Source: Okeania sp. KiyG1 (GTDB taxonomy: Bacteria; Cyanobacteriota; Cyanobacteriia; Cyanobacteriales; Microcoleaceae). Taken from it: a DNA stretch of 39,991 bases. A program made the position numbers and the translations under genes. The stretch lies in contig NZ_BLZO01000174.1 of assembly GCF_014132355.1 (NCBI RefSeq), positions 1-39,991 of the forward strand, written 5' to 3'. Positions 1 to 7,632 of the stretch are shown here, in pieces; the first letter of the stretch is position 1, and the number at the start of each line of letters is the position of its first letter. The notes below the pieces were generated by a model that was not told the DNA's origin, made no database searches, and was given only the letters and a program-made list of their open reading frames with translations.

Positions 1-106
1 TATAGAATCCCCGATCGTATCTTTATAGGCGGTATGTGCTTTTCGCAGAAGTCCGACCCGACGACTGAGGAGTGAAGACCGAAATTCAGGAACGAGAATA
101 GAGGAG

Positions 107-151
107 GCCTGCAGATGCGACTAACGTCGTCGCGGAGTCGCATCTGCAGGC
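107..151. repeat. Hairpin element, 16-bp arms
   Basis: Arms 107-122 and 136-151 are perfect reverse complements (gcctgcagatgcgact) around a 13-base loop, aacgtcgtcgcgg. Loop plus right arm reappear in inverted orientation near 7461-7487 (gatgcgacc...gcgacgacgttagc), so this is one member of a dispersed family. Confidence 0.75.
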
Positions 152-392
152 AACCCTAGCAAGTTGAAATTTGCTTCCATCTCCTCACAGTCCCCACATT
201 CCCCTCCAGGGAGGTTAGGGTGGGTCCCCACAGTCCCCACATTCCCCTCCAGGGAGGGGTTAGGGGTGGGTCCCCACACTCCCCACACTCTCCCTATATT
301 TTTAAATAGATCCACTCAGGGGTTCTATAGAAGGGGAATGTTACCCCTCCGCGCACCTTTCGGTTTATAGAAACCGGGGATGTTTTACCCAA

Positions 393-484
393 GTAGGGGC
401 GATTTCCTACGGAATACTTCCCTACGGGATGCTACGCAAACGTAAACGCGTTTGCGGAGCATGACCTTAGGAAATCGACCCTAC
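393..484. repeat. Hairpin element starting GTAGGGGCGA, 17-bp arms
   Basis: Arms 393-409 and 468-484 pair at 16 of 17 positions. Between them lies a second hairpin (gcaaacg/cgtttgc). The GTAGGGGCGA end is shared with the short palindrome at 38701 that interrupts tnpB, linking the two as one REP-like family. Confidence 0.65.
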
Positions 485-677
485 AAGCTAAAAGCTAATA
501 GCTAGTTACTTTTATAGCTCTTTGCGTAAGGAACAGGGAACAGAGAATAATTGAAGTTGACAAGGTAATTATTCTATGTTAAAAAAGGTGGAAATTGGGA
601 AAATCACAAAAGTGTTTTCTTCCAAGATGTTGAAAAATCTCTGATTTCAAATAAACTCAAAGTATAAAGAAAAGTCT

Positions 678-1577
678 GTGAATTTCCAATCAGTCATAGC
701 CACCTTAAATCAGTTCTGGAGCGATCGCGGCTGTCTCATCGCTCTACCTTATGATACTGAAAAAGGAGCAGGTACAATGAACCCCCACACATTTCTGCGG
801 GCGATCGGTCCTGAACCTTGGTCAGTTGCTTATGTCGAACCCTGTCGTCGTCCTACTGATGGGCGTTACGGGGAAAACCCCAACCGCTTCCAACACTACT
901 ACCAATATCAAGTCCTGATCAAACCTTCTCCTAATAACATTCAGGATGTTTATCTAGACTCCCTCCGCGCTCTGGGTATTCGCCCTGAAGACCACGATAT
1001 TCGTTTTGTAGAAGACAACTGGGAAGCTCCTACTCTAGGAGCTTGGGGAGTAGGTTGGGAGGTTTGGCTTGATGGTATGGAAATTACGCAGTTTACCTAC
1101 TTTCAACAATGTGGTAGTATAGATTGCCGACCAGTGTGCATCGAAATTACTTATGGTTTAGAACGTCTTGCCATGTATCTCCAAGAAGTAGATGCGATTA
1201 CAAAAATAGCTTGGACTGATAAGGTAACTTATGGAGACGTTTATCTTCAAGGAGAAATTGAACAATGTACCTATAATTTTGAGGCATCTAATCCTGAGTT
1301 TTTATTTACGCTCTTTGGTCTCTATGAAAAAGAAGCCGAACAATTAACAAAACAAGGGTTAGTCTTACCAAGTCTTGATTACGTTCTCAAATGTTCTCAT
1401 AGTTTTAATTTACTTGATGCTAGAGGGGTAATTTCTGTCACCGAACGTACTCGTTACATTGGCAGAATTCGTAATTTAGCACGCCAAGTCGGTCAACTTT
1501 ATTTACAACAACGGGAAAGTCTTAACTTTCCATTGCTAAAACCTAACTCAGAAGGTCAGGCTAAAGCAGCAGCTTAA
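678..1577 (+). CDS. glyQ: Glycyl-tRNA synthetase alpha subunit
   Basis: Class II aminoacyl-tRNA synthetase subunit. With GlyS it forms the bacterial alpha2-beta2 enzyme that charges tRNA-Gly in the cytosol. At 299 aa it is the usual length. The N-terminus [18 protein letters not shown] and the block [18 protein letters not shown] (residues 54-71) are hallmark sequences, and [10 protein letters not shown] near 160-169 is the motif 3 region. The start is GTG at 678, chosen because the conserved N-terminus begins exactly there; no strong Shine-Dalgarno is seen. glyS is not in the window, as is common in cyanobacteria where the two genes are unlinked. An HIP1-like site lies at 720. Confidence is very high. 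Confidence 0.97.
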   Translation: MNFQSVIATLNQFWSDRGCLIALPYDTEKGAGTMNPHTFLRAIGPEPWSVAYVEPCRRPTDGRYGENPNRFQHYYQYQVLIKPSPNNIQDVYLDSLRALGIRPEDHDIRFVEDNWEAPTLGAWGVGWEVWLDGMEITQFTYFQQCGSIDCRPVCIEITYGLERLAMYLQEVDAITKIAWTDKVTYGDVYLQGEIEQCTYNFEASNPEFLFTLFGLYEKEAEQLTKQGLVLPSLDYVLKCSHSFNLLDARGVISVTERTRYIGRIRNLARQVGQLYLQQRESLNFPLLKPNSEGQAKAAA

Positions 1578-1580
1578 TGA

Positions 1581-1730
1581 AGTCAGAAGTAAACCCACCC
1601 CTAGCCCTCCCAGGAGGGGAAGTCAGAAGTAAACCCACCCTAGCCCCTCCCAGGAGGGGAAGTCAGAAGTAAACCCACCCCTAACCCTCCCAACCCACTC
1701 CCTAACCCCTCCCAGGAGGGGAGGGGAAGT
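1581..1730. repeat. Tandem 40-bp repeat directly after glyQ
   Basis: Three units begin at 1581, 1621 and 1661, each starting agtcagaagtaaacccaccc and ending in the small palindrome ccctcc-ca-ggaggg. The third unit is longer because of an internal duplication. The first unit begins 3 bases after the glyQ stop. The rest of the gap to 1972 shows no gene; a short reading frame on either strand there is repeat-derived. Confidence 0.75.
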
Positions 1731-1972
1731 GGGGGATTTGAGCAAGCCTCCAAAATCATTTAGTCTGAAAAGGCGGGGTTGTGCGACCCAATTATAGCAG
1801 TGTACGCTGGTATATTTGCAAATTGCAGGAGGTGTCAAATCGCTAAAATCTTATTATATTATTGGCATTTTTTTCCCTCCTATTGCCTATTGCCTGTTGC
1901 CTGCGCACAGCGCTTTATTTTGATAAACTTAAACTTTGAACGAGAAAGCAAAAACTACTACCAGAGAAAGAA

Positions 1973-2449
1973 ATGGAAATCAGAGAATATTTAGAACCAA
2001 TAGCTGACATCTTCCGCAATTTCGGTACGCCAGAACCAATTGTACATTGGGGACATCCATTGATGATGGCGATCGTTGTATTTGTTATGGGTAGCTTTGT
2101 GGGTTTAACTGGATGGCGTAGAAGAGTAATTACTGATGAAGCTATAGCTGTTGAAAGTGCTTCTAATCATCGTAAGATGGCACCATTTATGTTTTTATTT
2201 ATGGCATTAGGTTATACGGGTGGAATATTATCTCTAGTGATGCAGGAACAGCAAATATTTGAAAGTCCTCATTTTTGGACGGGTTCGGCAGTATTGGCGT
2301 TACTGGCAGCAAATGGTTTGATCTCCCTGACAAAATTTGGTGGAAATCAAGCTGTATTGCGTACTACTCATGCTTACCTTGGTAGCATCGCACTGTGTAT
2401 CATGTTTGTTCATGCAGTGTTAGGTCTAAGACTTGGTTTAGCTATCTAA
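1973..2449 (+). CDS. DUF4079 family integral membrane protein
   Basis: This 158-aa protein has four predicted membrane segments (about 28-46, 70-90, 102-120 and 133-155). It matches the cyanobacterial/plastid DUF4079 family by the features HWGHPLMM (25-32), a histidine at the start of the second helix region (H66), H100, and HAYLGS...HA (133-148). No function is established for the family. The regular membrane-facing histidines suggest haem or quinone binding as in b-type cytochromes, but that is inference. ATG at 1973 is preceded by a weak gagaaag. It is an isolated gene with repeats on both sides. Confidence 0.85.
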   Translation: MEIREYLEPIADIFRNFGTPEPIVHWGHPLMMAIVVFVMGSFVGLTGWRRRVITDEAIAVESASNHRKMAPFMFLFMALGYTGGILSLVMQEQQIFESPHFWTGSAVLALLAANGLISLTKFGGNQAVLRTTHAYLGSIALCIMFVHAVLGLRLGLAI

Positions 2450-2452
2450 ATT

Positions 2453-2520
2453 AGGACTTACCCATGAGGTACAAAAAACTAGGACTTGAGATTGCTTCCC
2501 TATGGGTCGCAATGACGGAA
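2453..2520 (-). repeat. Remnant of the AGGACTTACGCA-ended element
   Basis: The stretch from aggacttacccatgagg to gggtcgcaatgacgg is the reverse complement of 12190-12276, with about 20 bases deleted in the middle. It is therefore a truncated copy of the outer element found in the aminopeptidase P pseudogene. Confidence 0.65.
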
Positions 2521-2572
2521 ATACCTTGAAGTGCTTCAATAATTGATAATTGATAATGGATAATTGATAATT

Positions 2573-2700
2573 ACCTCTCCCTAAAACGGATAGGATTGAG
2601 TAAAAGGAAAAAATTTATTCTCTTGGTCGATTGGATATGGCGCAGGTTTCCTCGCCATCCCTCGACCGCTTTTTTCCCTTGAAAGGGAGGCTTTAAACCT
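2573..2700 (-). repeat. MITE-like element of the GCCTCTCC family (inverted copy)
   Basis: The reverse complement reads aaagcctccctttcaaggg, then the core aaaaaagcggtcgagggatgg, then gaccaagagaat and a closing gggagaggtaatt. The same order is seen at 6227-6374, 13524-13697, 24050-24178 and, in degraded form, 31960-32112. An AT-rich heptamer-like array (2541-2572) abuts it. Confidence 0.7.
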
Positions 2701-2758
2701 GAACTATTTAATTATTTAATTATTTAATTATTAATTCTGCGGTAATATCAAGTAACAT

Positions 2759-3058
2759 TAACAGGACTTACGCACAGACACTAAATCCAGTGAGGGCGAA
2801 TGCCATTTGCGTTCTGCCAAGCTCCGAATGGCGCCTCTACAAATGGCGTTTTCAAGGTTGATTTGCGTAAGTTCTGATTAATTAACCGCAATGTAAGGAC
2901 GTTGCATGCAACGTCCCTACCTGGCTAACCTAAAATAATTTTGTAGTCTATTTACAGTGAATTGCGCTGTAACTGAATATGTAGGGGCGAATATTGGCTA
3001 ACGCCAAGCTCCGAATTGCGTCCTCACTCGATTTAGTGTCCGTGCGTAAGTCCTGTTA
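2759..3058. mobile_element. 300-bp MITE with 37-bp terminal inverted repeats
   Basis: The ends 2759-2795 and 3022-3058 are reverse complements at 35 of 37 positions, beginning taacaggacttacgcac and running through gacactaaatc to gtgagg. The interior has no coding frame but holds a 28-bp near-perfect palindrome at 2893-2920. No clear target-site duplication is seen. The AGGACTTACGCA end is shared with elements at 11975-12276 and 30006-30095. Confidence 0.75.
2893..2920. repeat. 28-bp palindrome inside the MITE
   Basis: Symmetrical around gcatgc with one mismatched pair. It starts GTAAGGACGT and ends CCCTAC. It has the same length and ends as the palindrome at 38701-38728 (GTAGGGGCGA...CCCCTAC) but a different centre. 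Confidence 0.65.
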
Positions 3059-3132
3059 GATTTAATAGCTTTATTCAGCAAAACCTTTTCTTCTTCCTTC
3101 TTTCTTCTTCCTTCTTCCTTCTTCAATAAAAT

Positions 3133-5586
3133 ATGAATCAAGCTGTAGCGATCGTCATTAGCCTAGCTTACATATTGGGGCTAGTATCTACCATTGTTCC
3201 TTGGGGTATATATGGTATGCTAACTGTGGGCTTAGTCTTAGCAATTATCGTACAACAAGGATACCGACAAAACTTACGAAGATCGACTAAAATCATAGCC
3301 ACTTCTCAGCAAAAAATTAATACTGAAGACTTACTCAGAAATGGTCAGCTTCCAGATTTAATCTCAAAAAGAACGAGAAAATCTCTGCTAAATTCAAATT
3401 GGTTGTGGATAACTGCAGGAGCGGTCGCTTTTCTTGCTAGTTTTTATTTTTTAGCCCGAGTACCCCAACCATCAACAGATGACATTAGTAAAATAATTCC
3501 CGTTGATGGTGACTCCCAACAACAAGTAGTTACTGTTCGTGGAAAAGTGCTTTCTCTACCCCGCAAGACTCGCTCAGAAAAAGCCCAACTGTGGCTAAAT
3601 GTCGCTCAAGTTAGTGAAATCGTAGGTACTGATGGTTCGGCTAATGTACACCAAGATGTTACGGGTAAACTTTATGTCACAGTTCCTCTATTACAAGCAA
3701 CAGGTGTCTATCCTGGTGAGGCGGTAGCAATTACTGGATCTTTATACAAACCATCACCAGCAACTAATCCCGGAGGGTTTGATTTTCGTGCCTACTTAGC
3801 TAGACAAGGTGCTTTTGCTGGGATTGCAGGTTATAAACTCACCATCACTAACCAAGAAAGGACTAATATTTGGGGATTAAGTCGGATACGACAACGAATT
3901 ATTCGCTCTCATGTAAGTTCTTTGGGCGTACCAGATGGTCCCCTTGTGAGTGCAATGGTATTAGGACGTAGAGCTGTAGATTTGTCTTATCAATTACGAG
4001 ACAAGTTTGTCAAAGTAGGGTTGGCTCATGTATTAGCAGCATCAGGTTTTCATATTTCCTTAATTTTAGGTGTGGTGCTGACTTTGACTAAAAGCTTGCC
4101 TCCAGGAGCAAGATTTAGCTTTGGCATCCTAACTTTAATTATTTATGTTGGTTTAGCAGGTGTTTCGCCTTCAGTATTACGAGCAGCACTCATGGGGTTA
4201 GCTGCTTTGATTGCCATCGTTTCCCAACGTCAAGTTAAACCATTAGCTTCTTTAACTGTGGCTGCAACTTTTCTACTATTAATCAATCCTTTATGGGTTT
4301 GGGATTTAGGATTTCAGTTGAGTTTCTTGGCAACTTTCGGGTTGTTGGTAACAGCGCCACCATTAATGAAACAGTTGGATTGGTTGCCCTCTGGTATTGC
4401 ATCTCTAGTTGCTATTCCGATCGCTGCTTCTATTTGGACTCTTCCTCTGTTACTGTATGTTTTTCATGTTGTATCTCCCTATACTATTTTTGTGAATATT
4501 ATTACTGCACCTTTGGTTGCGGTGATTACACTGGGTGGTTTTATCAGCGCCATTGTGGCTTTGATTTCTCCTTATGTAGGTAGTCTTATTGCTGGAATAT
4601 TGTTTTTTCCAGTCAGGGTTTTAATAGGGATCGTAAATTTTTTTAGCGCGTTGCCAGGAAATCAAGTGGCGGTGGGTGCTATATCAATTTATCAATTGGT
4701 TGTGCTTTATGGGTTGATTTTTGGTATTTGGTTGTGGAGAAATAGACGGTCAGAAGCGAATCAGAGAAAAAAGAAAAAGTTTTCTCTAAAGTTTTGGCAG
4801 TGGGGTGTGATTTTAGCGATCGCCATCATTATTATTCCTCTTTGGTATACTCGAGCTTCTGTGTTTCAAGCTACGATTCTTGATTCATCTGAGGAACCAG
4901 TGTTTGTGATTCAGGATGGACGGAAAGTAACTTTGATTAACTCTGGAGATGAAAATACGGCCAGGTTTATGGTTTTACCATTTTTACGCCAGCAAGGTAT
5001 TAATAGAATTAATTGGTCTATTGCCCTTCATTCTCAAAAAGGTTTGAGTCGTGGTTGGTCAGATATTTTGAATACTTTGAGAGTGAAGATATTTTATGAT
5101 GTGGAAGCTGATGATGAAAAGAATTATCAAACTAACAATCAACCTGTTCTAGATGCTGTGGGAGCTAGTCGGGCTGATTACTTTACTCTAGTAAATAATC
5201 AAACTGTTGAATTGGGTTCGATACAGATGAAGTTAATTAATTCTGAGACCCCAATCGTAGAATTTATGATGCATGGCCAAAAATGGTTATTATTGGGAGA
5301 GGTGAAATTGCCCGAACAGAGTCGGTTACTAGCGGCAAGAAGTTTTCCCCAGACTCAGGTGCTTTGGTGGTCTGGGAATAAGTTAAATCCAGAGTTGTTG
5401 AATATTATTCGGCCAAAAGTAGCGATCGCTTCGTCTAATTCTGTCCATCCAGATATGGTGGAACTTTGTCAGAAAAATAATATTCTTCTATTTTGGACTG
5501 GTCGTGATGGTGCAATTCAATGGACTCCTGCTACGGGCTTTCAAACTACTTTAGAATCGGATAAGGTTGACAGTTCTTTATTTTGA
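3133..5586 (+). CDS. comEC: ComEC/Rec2-type DNA uptake channel protein
   Basis: Polytopic inner-membrane protein that moves single-stranded DNA into the cytosol during natural transformation. At 817 aa it is typical for cyanobacterial ComEC. Order of parts: two N-terminal helices, a DUF4131 region (about 85-240, with VRGKVLSLPRK and NPGGFDFRAYLARQG), the ComEC channel domain (about 270-540, with AHVLAASGFHISLILG near 297-312), basic linker, one more helix, then a C-terminal domain laid out like a metallo-beta-lactamase (LDSSEEPVFVIQDGRKVTLI...). That last domain lacks the metal-binding HxHxDH: the matching place reads ALHSQKGLSRGW. ATG at 3133 follows a CTTCTTC array (3087-3124), and no strong Shine-Dalgarno is visible. 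Confidence 0.92.
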   Translation: MNQAVAIVISLAYILGLVSTIVPWGIYGMLTVGLVLAIIVQQGYRQNLRRSTKIIATSQQKINTEDLLRNGQLPDLISKRTRKSLLNSNWLWITAGAVAFLASFYFLARVPQPSTDDISKIIPVDGDSQQQVVTVRGKVLSLPRKTRSEKAQLWLNVAQVSEIVGTDGSANVHQDVTGKLYVTVPLLQATGVYPGEAVAITGSLYKPSPATNPGGFDFRAYLARQGAFAGIAGYKLTITNQERTNIWGLSRIRQRIIRSHVSSLGVPDGPLVSAMVLGRRAVDLSYQLRDKFVKVGLAHVLAASGFHISLILGVVLTLTKSLPPGARFSFGILTLIIYVGLAGVSPSVLRAALMGLAALIAIVSQRQVKPLASLTVAATFLLLINPLWVWDLGFQLSFLATFGLLVTAPPLMKQLDWLPSGIASLVAIPIAASIWTLPLLLYVFHVVSPYTIFVNIITAPLVAVITLGGFISAIVALISPYVGSLIAGILFFPVRVLIGIVNFFSALPGNQVAVGAISIYQLVVLYGLIFGIWLWRNRRSEANQRKKKKFSLKFWQWGVILAIAIIIIPLWYTRASVFQATILDSSEEPVFVIQDGRKVTLINSGDENTARFMVLPFLRQQGINRINWSIALHSQKGLSRGWSDILNTLRVKIFYDVEADDEKNYQTNNQPVLDAVGASRADYFTLVNNQTVELGSIQMKLINSETPIVEFMMHGQKWLLLGEVKLPEQSRLLAARSFPQTQVLWWSGNKLNPELLNIIRPKVAIASSNSVHPDMVELCQKNNILLFWTGRDGAIQWTPATGFQTTLESDKVDSSLF

Positions 5587-5587
5587 G

Positions 5588-5680
5588 AAGGGAGTAGGGA
5601 GTAGGGAGTAGGGAGTAGGGGAGTGGGGAGTGAGGGAGTGGGGGAGTAGGGGAGTAGGGGAGTAGGGGAGTAGGGGAGTG
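5588..5680. repeat. G-rich heptamer array (GGGAGTA)n
   Basis: Runs of gggagta and ggggagtag begin 2 bases after the comEC stop. Shorter stretches follow at 5751-5775 and 23446-23491. A translated frame on the minus strand here is a Pro/Leu/Ser-rich product of the repeat, not a gene. The rest of the gap up to the tRNA holds only the palindrome at 5722 and (TTTTGACT)-type repeats at 5892-5924. Confidence 0.75.
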
Positions 5681-5721
5681 GCTCACACGGATTATGGCAC
5701 GGATACACGGATACCGAAGTC

Positions 5722-5748
5722 GTAGGGGTGAATGGCATTCGCCCGTAC
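5722..5748. repeat. 27-bp imperfect palindrome, GTAGGGGTGA family
   Basis: It starts gtaggggtgaatgg and closes cattcgcccgtac, with arms pairing apart from two mismatches around a single central base. It is a member of the same REP-like palindrome family as 38701-38728. Confidence 0.6.
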
Positions 5749-5926
5749 AGGAGTAGGGGAGTGGGGGAGTGGAGAAATGTCCGCGCTCTATTTGCGTAGT
5801 GCTATGGATTCGGGATTTTTTACAAATCAATTCAGATTTGCTATATACTATAAAAATGTGTATTTTCTGAAGATCGAAATTTAATTATCATTTTTGACTT
5901 TTAAATTTTGACTTTTGACTTTTTAT

Positions 5927-6011
5927 GGAGAGGTGGCAGAGTGGTCGAATGCGGCGAACTCGAAATTCGTTGAAGGGTGACTTTCCGTGGGTTCGAATCC
6001 CACCCTCTCCG
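5927..6011 (+). tRNA. tRNA-Ser (CGA)
   Basis: An 85-base class II tRNA. The acceptor stem ggagagg (5927-5933) pairs with cctctcc (6004-6010), with discriminator G at 6011. The anticodon stem gcgaa/ttcgt encloses the loop ctcgaaa, which gives anticodon CGA reading UCG. A long variable arm (aagggtgactttcc) and the T-loop ggttcgaatcc follow. CCA is not encoded. An AT-rich stretch precedes it and no promoter can be assigned. Confidence 0.95.
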
Positions 6012-6226
6012 TTTTAGTTGAATTTATGGGCTTGATATCACATCCGTTTATTCGGTATAAAAAAATGCGTGCTGGTGCATTGCATTATTTTTGTTAGGAG
6101 GTACGGCAGTGGGAACATCTTGCTCCTGTGCCAAGCTTCCCTTCTTCCTTGTATACCATTAGTATGCAGGACTACCAAAAAATGTTCTCTTCACGAGCGC
6201 CATTACCGAATAATTAAGGTTTAAAG

Positions 6227-6374
6227 CCTCTCCTTTAAAGGAGAAAAAAGCGGTCGAGGGATGGCGCAATTCGGAGCGGCTCTGATAAGAGCGGGTCTCG
6301 GAGCCATATCCATGAGACCAAGAGAAGAAAAAATTATCCTTTTTAGTCAATCCTCTTCTTTTCAAGGAGAGGTA
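6227..6374 (+). repeat. MITE-like element of the GCCTCTCC family
   Basis: It starts agcctctcctttaaaggag and ends ttttcaaggagaggtaatt, giving imperfect inverted ends (CCTCTCCTT). The core holds agcggtcgagggatggcg and gagaccaagagaagaaaaaa. It is the best-preserved copy in the window and is followed at once by an (ATTATTC)n array, 6375-6419. Confidence 0.7.
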
Positions 6375-6419
6375 ATTATTCATTATTCATTATTCATTAT
6401 TCATTATTCATTATTCATT
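6375..6419. repeat. Heptamer array (ATTATTC)n
   Basis: About six copies of attattc in perfect tandem, abutting the element above. It is one of more than ten different heptanucleotide arrays in this window. Confidence 0.85.
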
Positions 6420-6633
6420 GTTGAACAAATCTTTCTTGATATTCCCCTCCTGGGAGCAGTAGGGGTGGGTCTCCACACTCTTTATCTGTAGGAAAATGTA
6501 GGAGTTATCCCTATTTTTGTTAAAAGCTATAGCGCTAGACAAATAAGCCTCAGACATTTATAGAACCCCTAAGCGTATCTTTTACATTGATTTTCCTTTC
6601 TACAACATTCGCGATCGCCCTCACTATACTATT

Positions 6634-6781
6634 TTTAGTTGAATAAAAAGTCATGCGTATAGCCGAGCGAACCCTTATAGTTGATAATATATCACAAAAA
6701 TTTTGAGGATGCAACCAAAATTCCTTTGGCGCGCGATTTTTCAGGAGTCTCATAAAATGAAAATGTTGGTAATTTTCCACT
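6634..6781. repeat. 148-bp direct repeat, copy 1
   Basis: It runs from tttagttgaataaaaagtc to ggtaattttccact. Copy 2 is at 6913-7060 and differs at only a few positions. The 131 bases between the copies are unrelated. On the minus strand a frame stays open from about 6905 to 6550 across copy 1 (containing KEFWLHPQNFCDIL). I do not recognise it, and copy 2 does not extend it. Confidence 0.8.
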
Positions 6782-6912
6782 GAAGAGGTATGGATGGAAA
6801 GATTCGGTCGGGGAAAAACAAATCTTTTTGAAAGCTTCGCACAATGAAAATATTTCTGGTATTGCTCCTGGAAAAAATTCCTGAATATTTTGATTGTCTC
6901 TTAGTTTTGAAC

Positions 6913-7060
6913 TTTAGTTGAATAAAAAGTCATGCGTATAGCCGAGCGAACCCTTATAGTTGATAATATATCACAAAAATTGTAAGGATGCAACCGAAAT
7001 TCCTTTGACGCGCGATTTTTCAGGAGTCTCATAAAATGAAAATGTTGGTAATTTTCCACT
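6913..7060. repeat. 148-bp direct repeat, copy 2
   Basis: Near-identical to 6634-6781. Its right end meets the TAGGGTTTGCTGA-ended element (7064-7308) after three bases. Confidence 0.8.
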
Positions 7061-7063
7061 AAG

Positions 7064-7308
7064 TAGGGTTTGCTGAAAAAGTCTTGTAGCAGGGGGAGGA
7101 GAACCGAGTCAGGAGGACCGAGTCAGGAGAAATGGGTCGGGAGCGAGGAGGTAGGAGTAACAATTGTAAGAGTGATTTTTCTGCCATAGTCAGCCCAGAA
7201 TACTAGCTTTTTGAGCGTTTTTAACTGAAACAGGCGCACTGCAATCAGACCCTAAAAATGCTCAAACCTTTATATATCAAGACTTTTATAATTAATCAGC
7301 AAACCCTA
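7064..7308. mobile_element. 245-bp MITE-like element, TAGGGTTTGCTGA ends
   Basis: The ends 7064-7076 (tagggtttgctga) and 7296-7308 (tcagcaaacccta) are perfect 13-bp inverted repeats. Just inside, aaaagtcttg on the left and its complement caagactttt on the right extend the symmetry. There is no coding frame. A second, longer member lies at 25843-26170. Confidence 0.65.
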
Positions 7309-7632
7309 AGTAAGGAAGTATAGAGCCATCGGGAAAAATCTGATTTTAATCTTAAAAGTAGAGGTACTGATAACTGATAACTGAAATGACCTCTATTCGA
7401 CTCCCGACTCGTAACTCAAAAACTTAATCCCAGGCAAAAATACTAAATGTCTATAAATTCGGATGCGACCCCGCGACGACGTTAGCTTTAGCTCCTCTGG
7501 AGGAGGCTAGTCGAAAGCGGTCGGAACCTGGGGAAGTTTTGGAGCCATGGGAATGCCGACTCCTTCCTGTGTTTAACTTTTAACTTCTGACTTTTAACTT
7601 CTGACTTTTGACTTCTGACTTCTGACTTTTAA

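Larger units (their letters stand above)
1..677. other. Repeat-rich gap upstream of glyQ
   Basis: No gene seen. The gap holds two hairpin elements (107-151 and 393-484) and a G/C-rich direct repeat around 188-280, where a cccctccagggagg block recurs with 'gtccccaca'. The 21-base string at 81-101 (gaaattcaggaacgagaata plus g) recurs downstream of each PEP-CTERM gene near 31325, 33196 and 34997, so this is dispersed repeat material. The first 30 bases resemble those at 6558-6585. The last 100 bases must hold the glyQ promoter, but I cannot place one. Confidence 0.6.
6012..7632. other. 1.6-kb gene-free gap built of repeats
   Basis: No convincing gene. From left to right: a segment (6041-6075) ending ttcggtataaaaaaatg, whose inverted copy lies at 19943-19975; a GCCTCTCC-family element (6227-6374); a heptamer array (6375-6419); a 148-bp direct repeat pair (6634-6781, 6913-7060); a TAGGGTTTGCTGA-ended element (7064-7308); a half copy of the hairpin at 107-151 (around 7461-7487); and an (ACTTCTG/ACTTTTG)n array at 7573-7630 that ends at the site-2 protease stop. 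Confidence 0.65.

Noticed and set aside
1581-1730. Regularly spaced repeats, considered as a CRISPR array
   Set aside because: The units are contiguous 40-bp tandem copies with no unique spacers, and no cas genes are present.
2893-2920. Palindrome considered as a transcription terminator
   Set aside because: No T-run follows on either strand, no gene ends nearby, and it lies inside a mobile element.
5541-5830. Proline/leucine/serine-rich frames on the minus strand after comEC
   Set aside because: They are translations of the GGGAGTA array and the palindrome at 5722, with no start signal.
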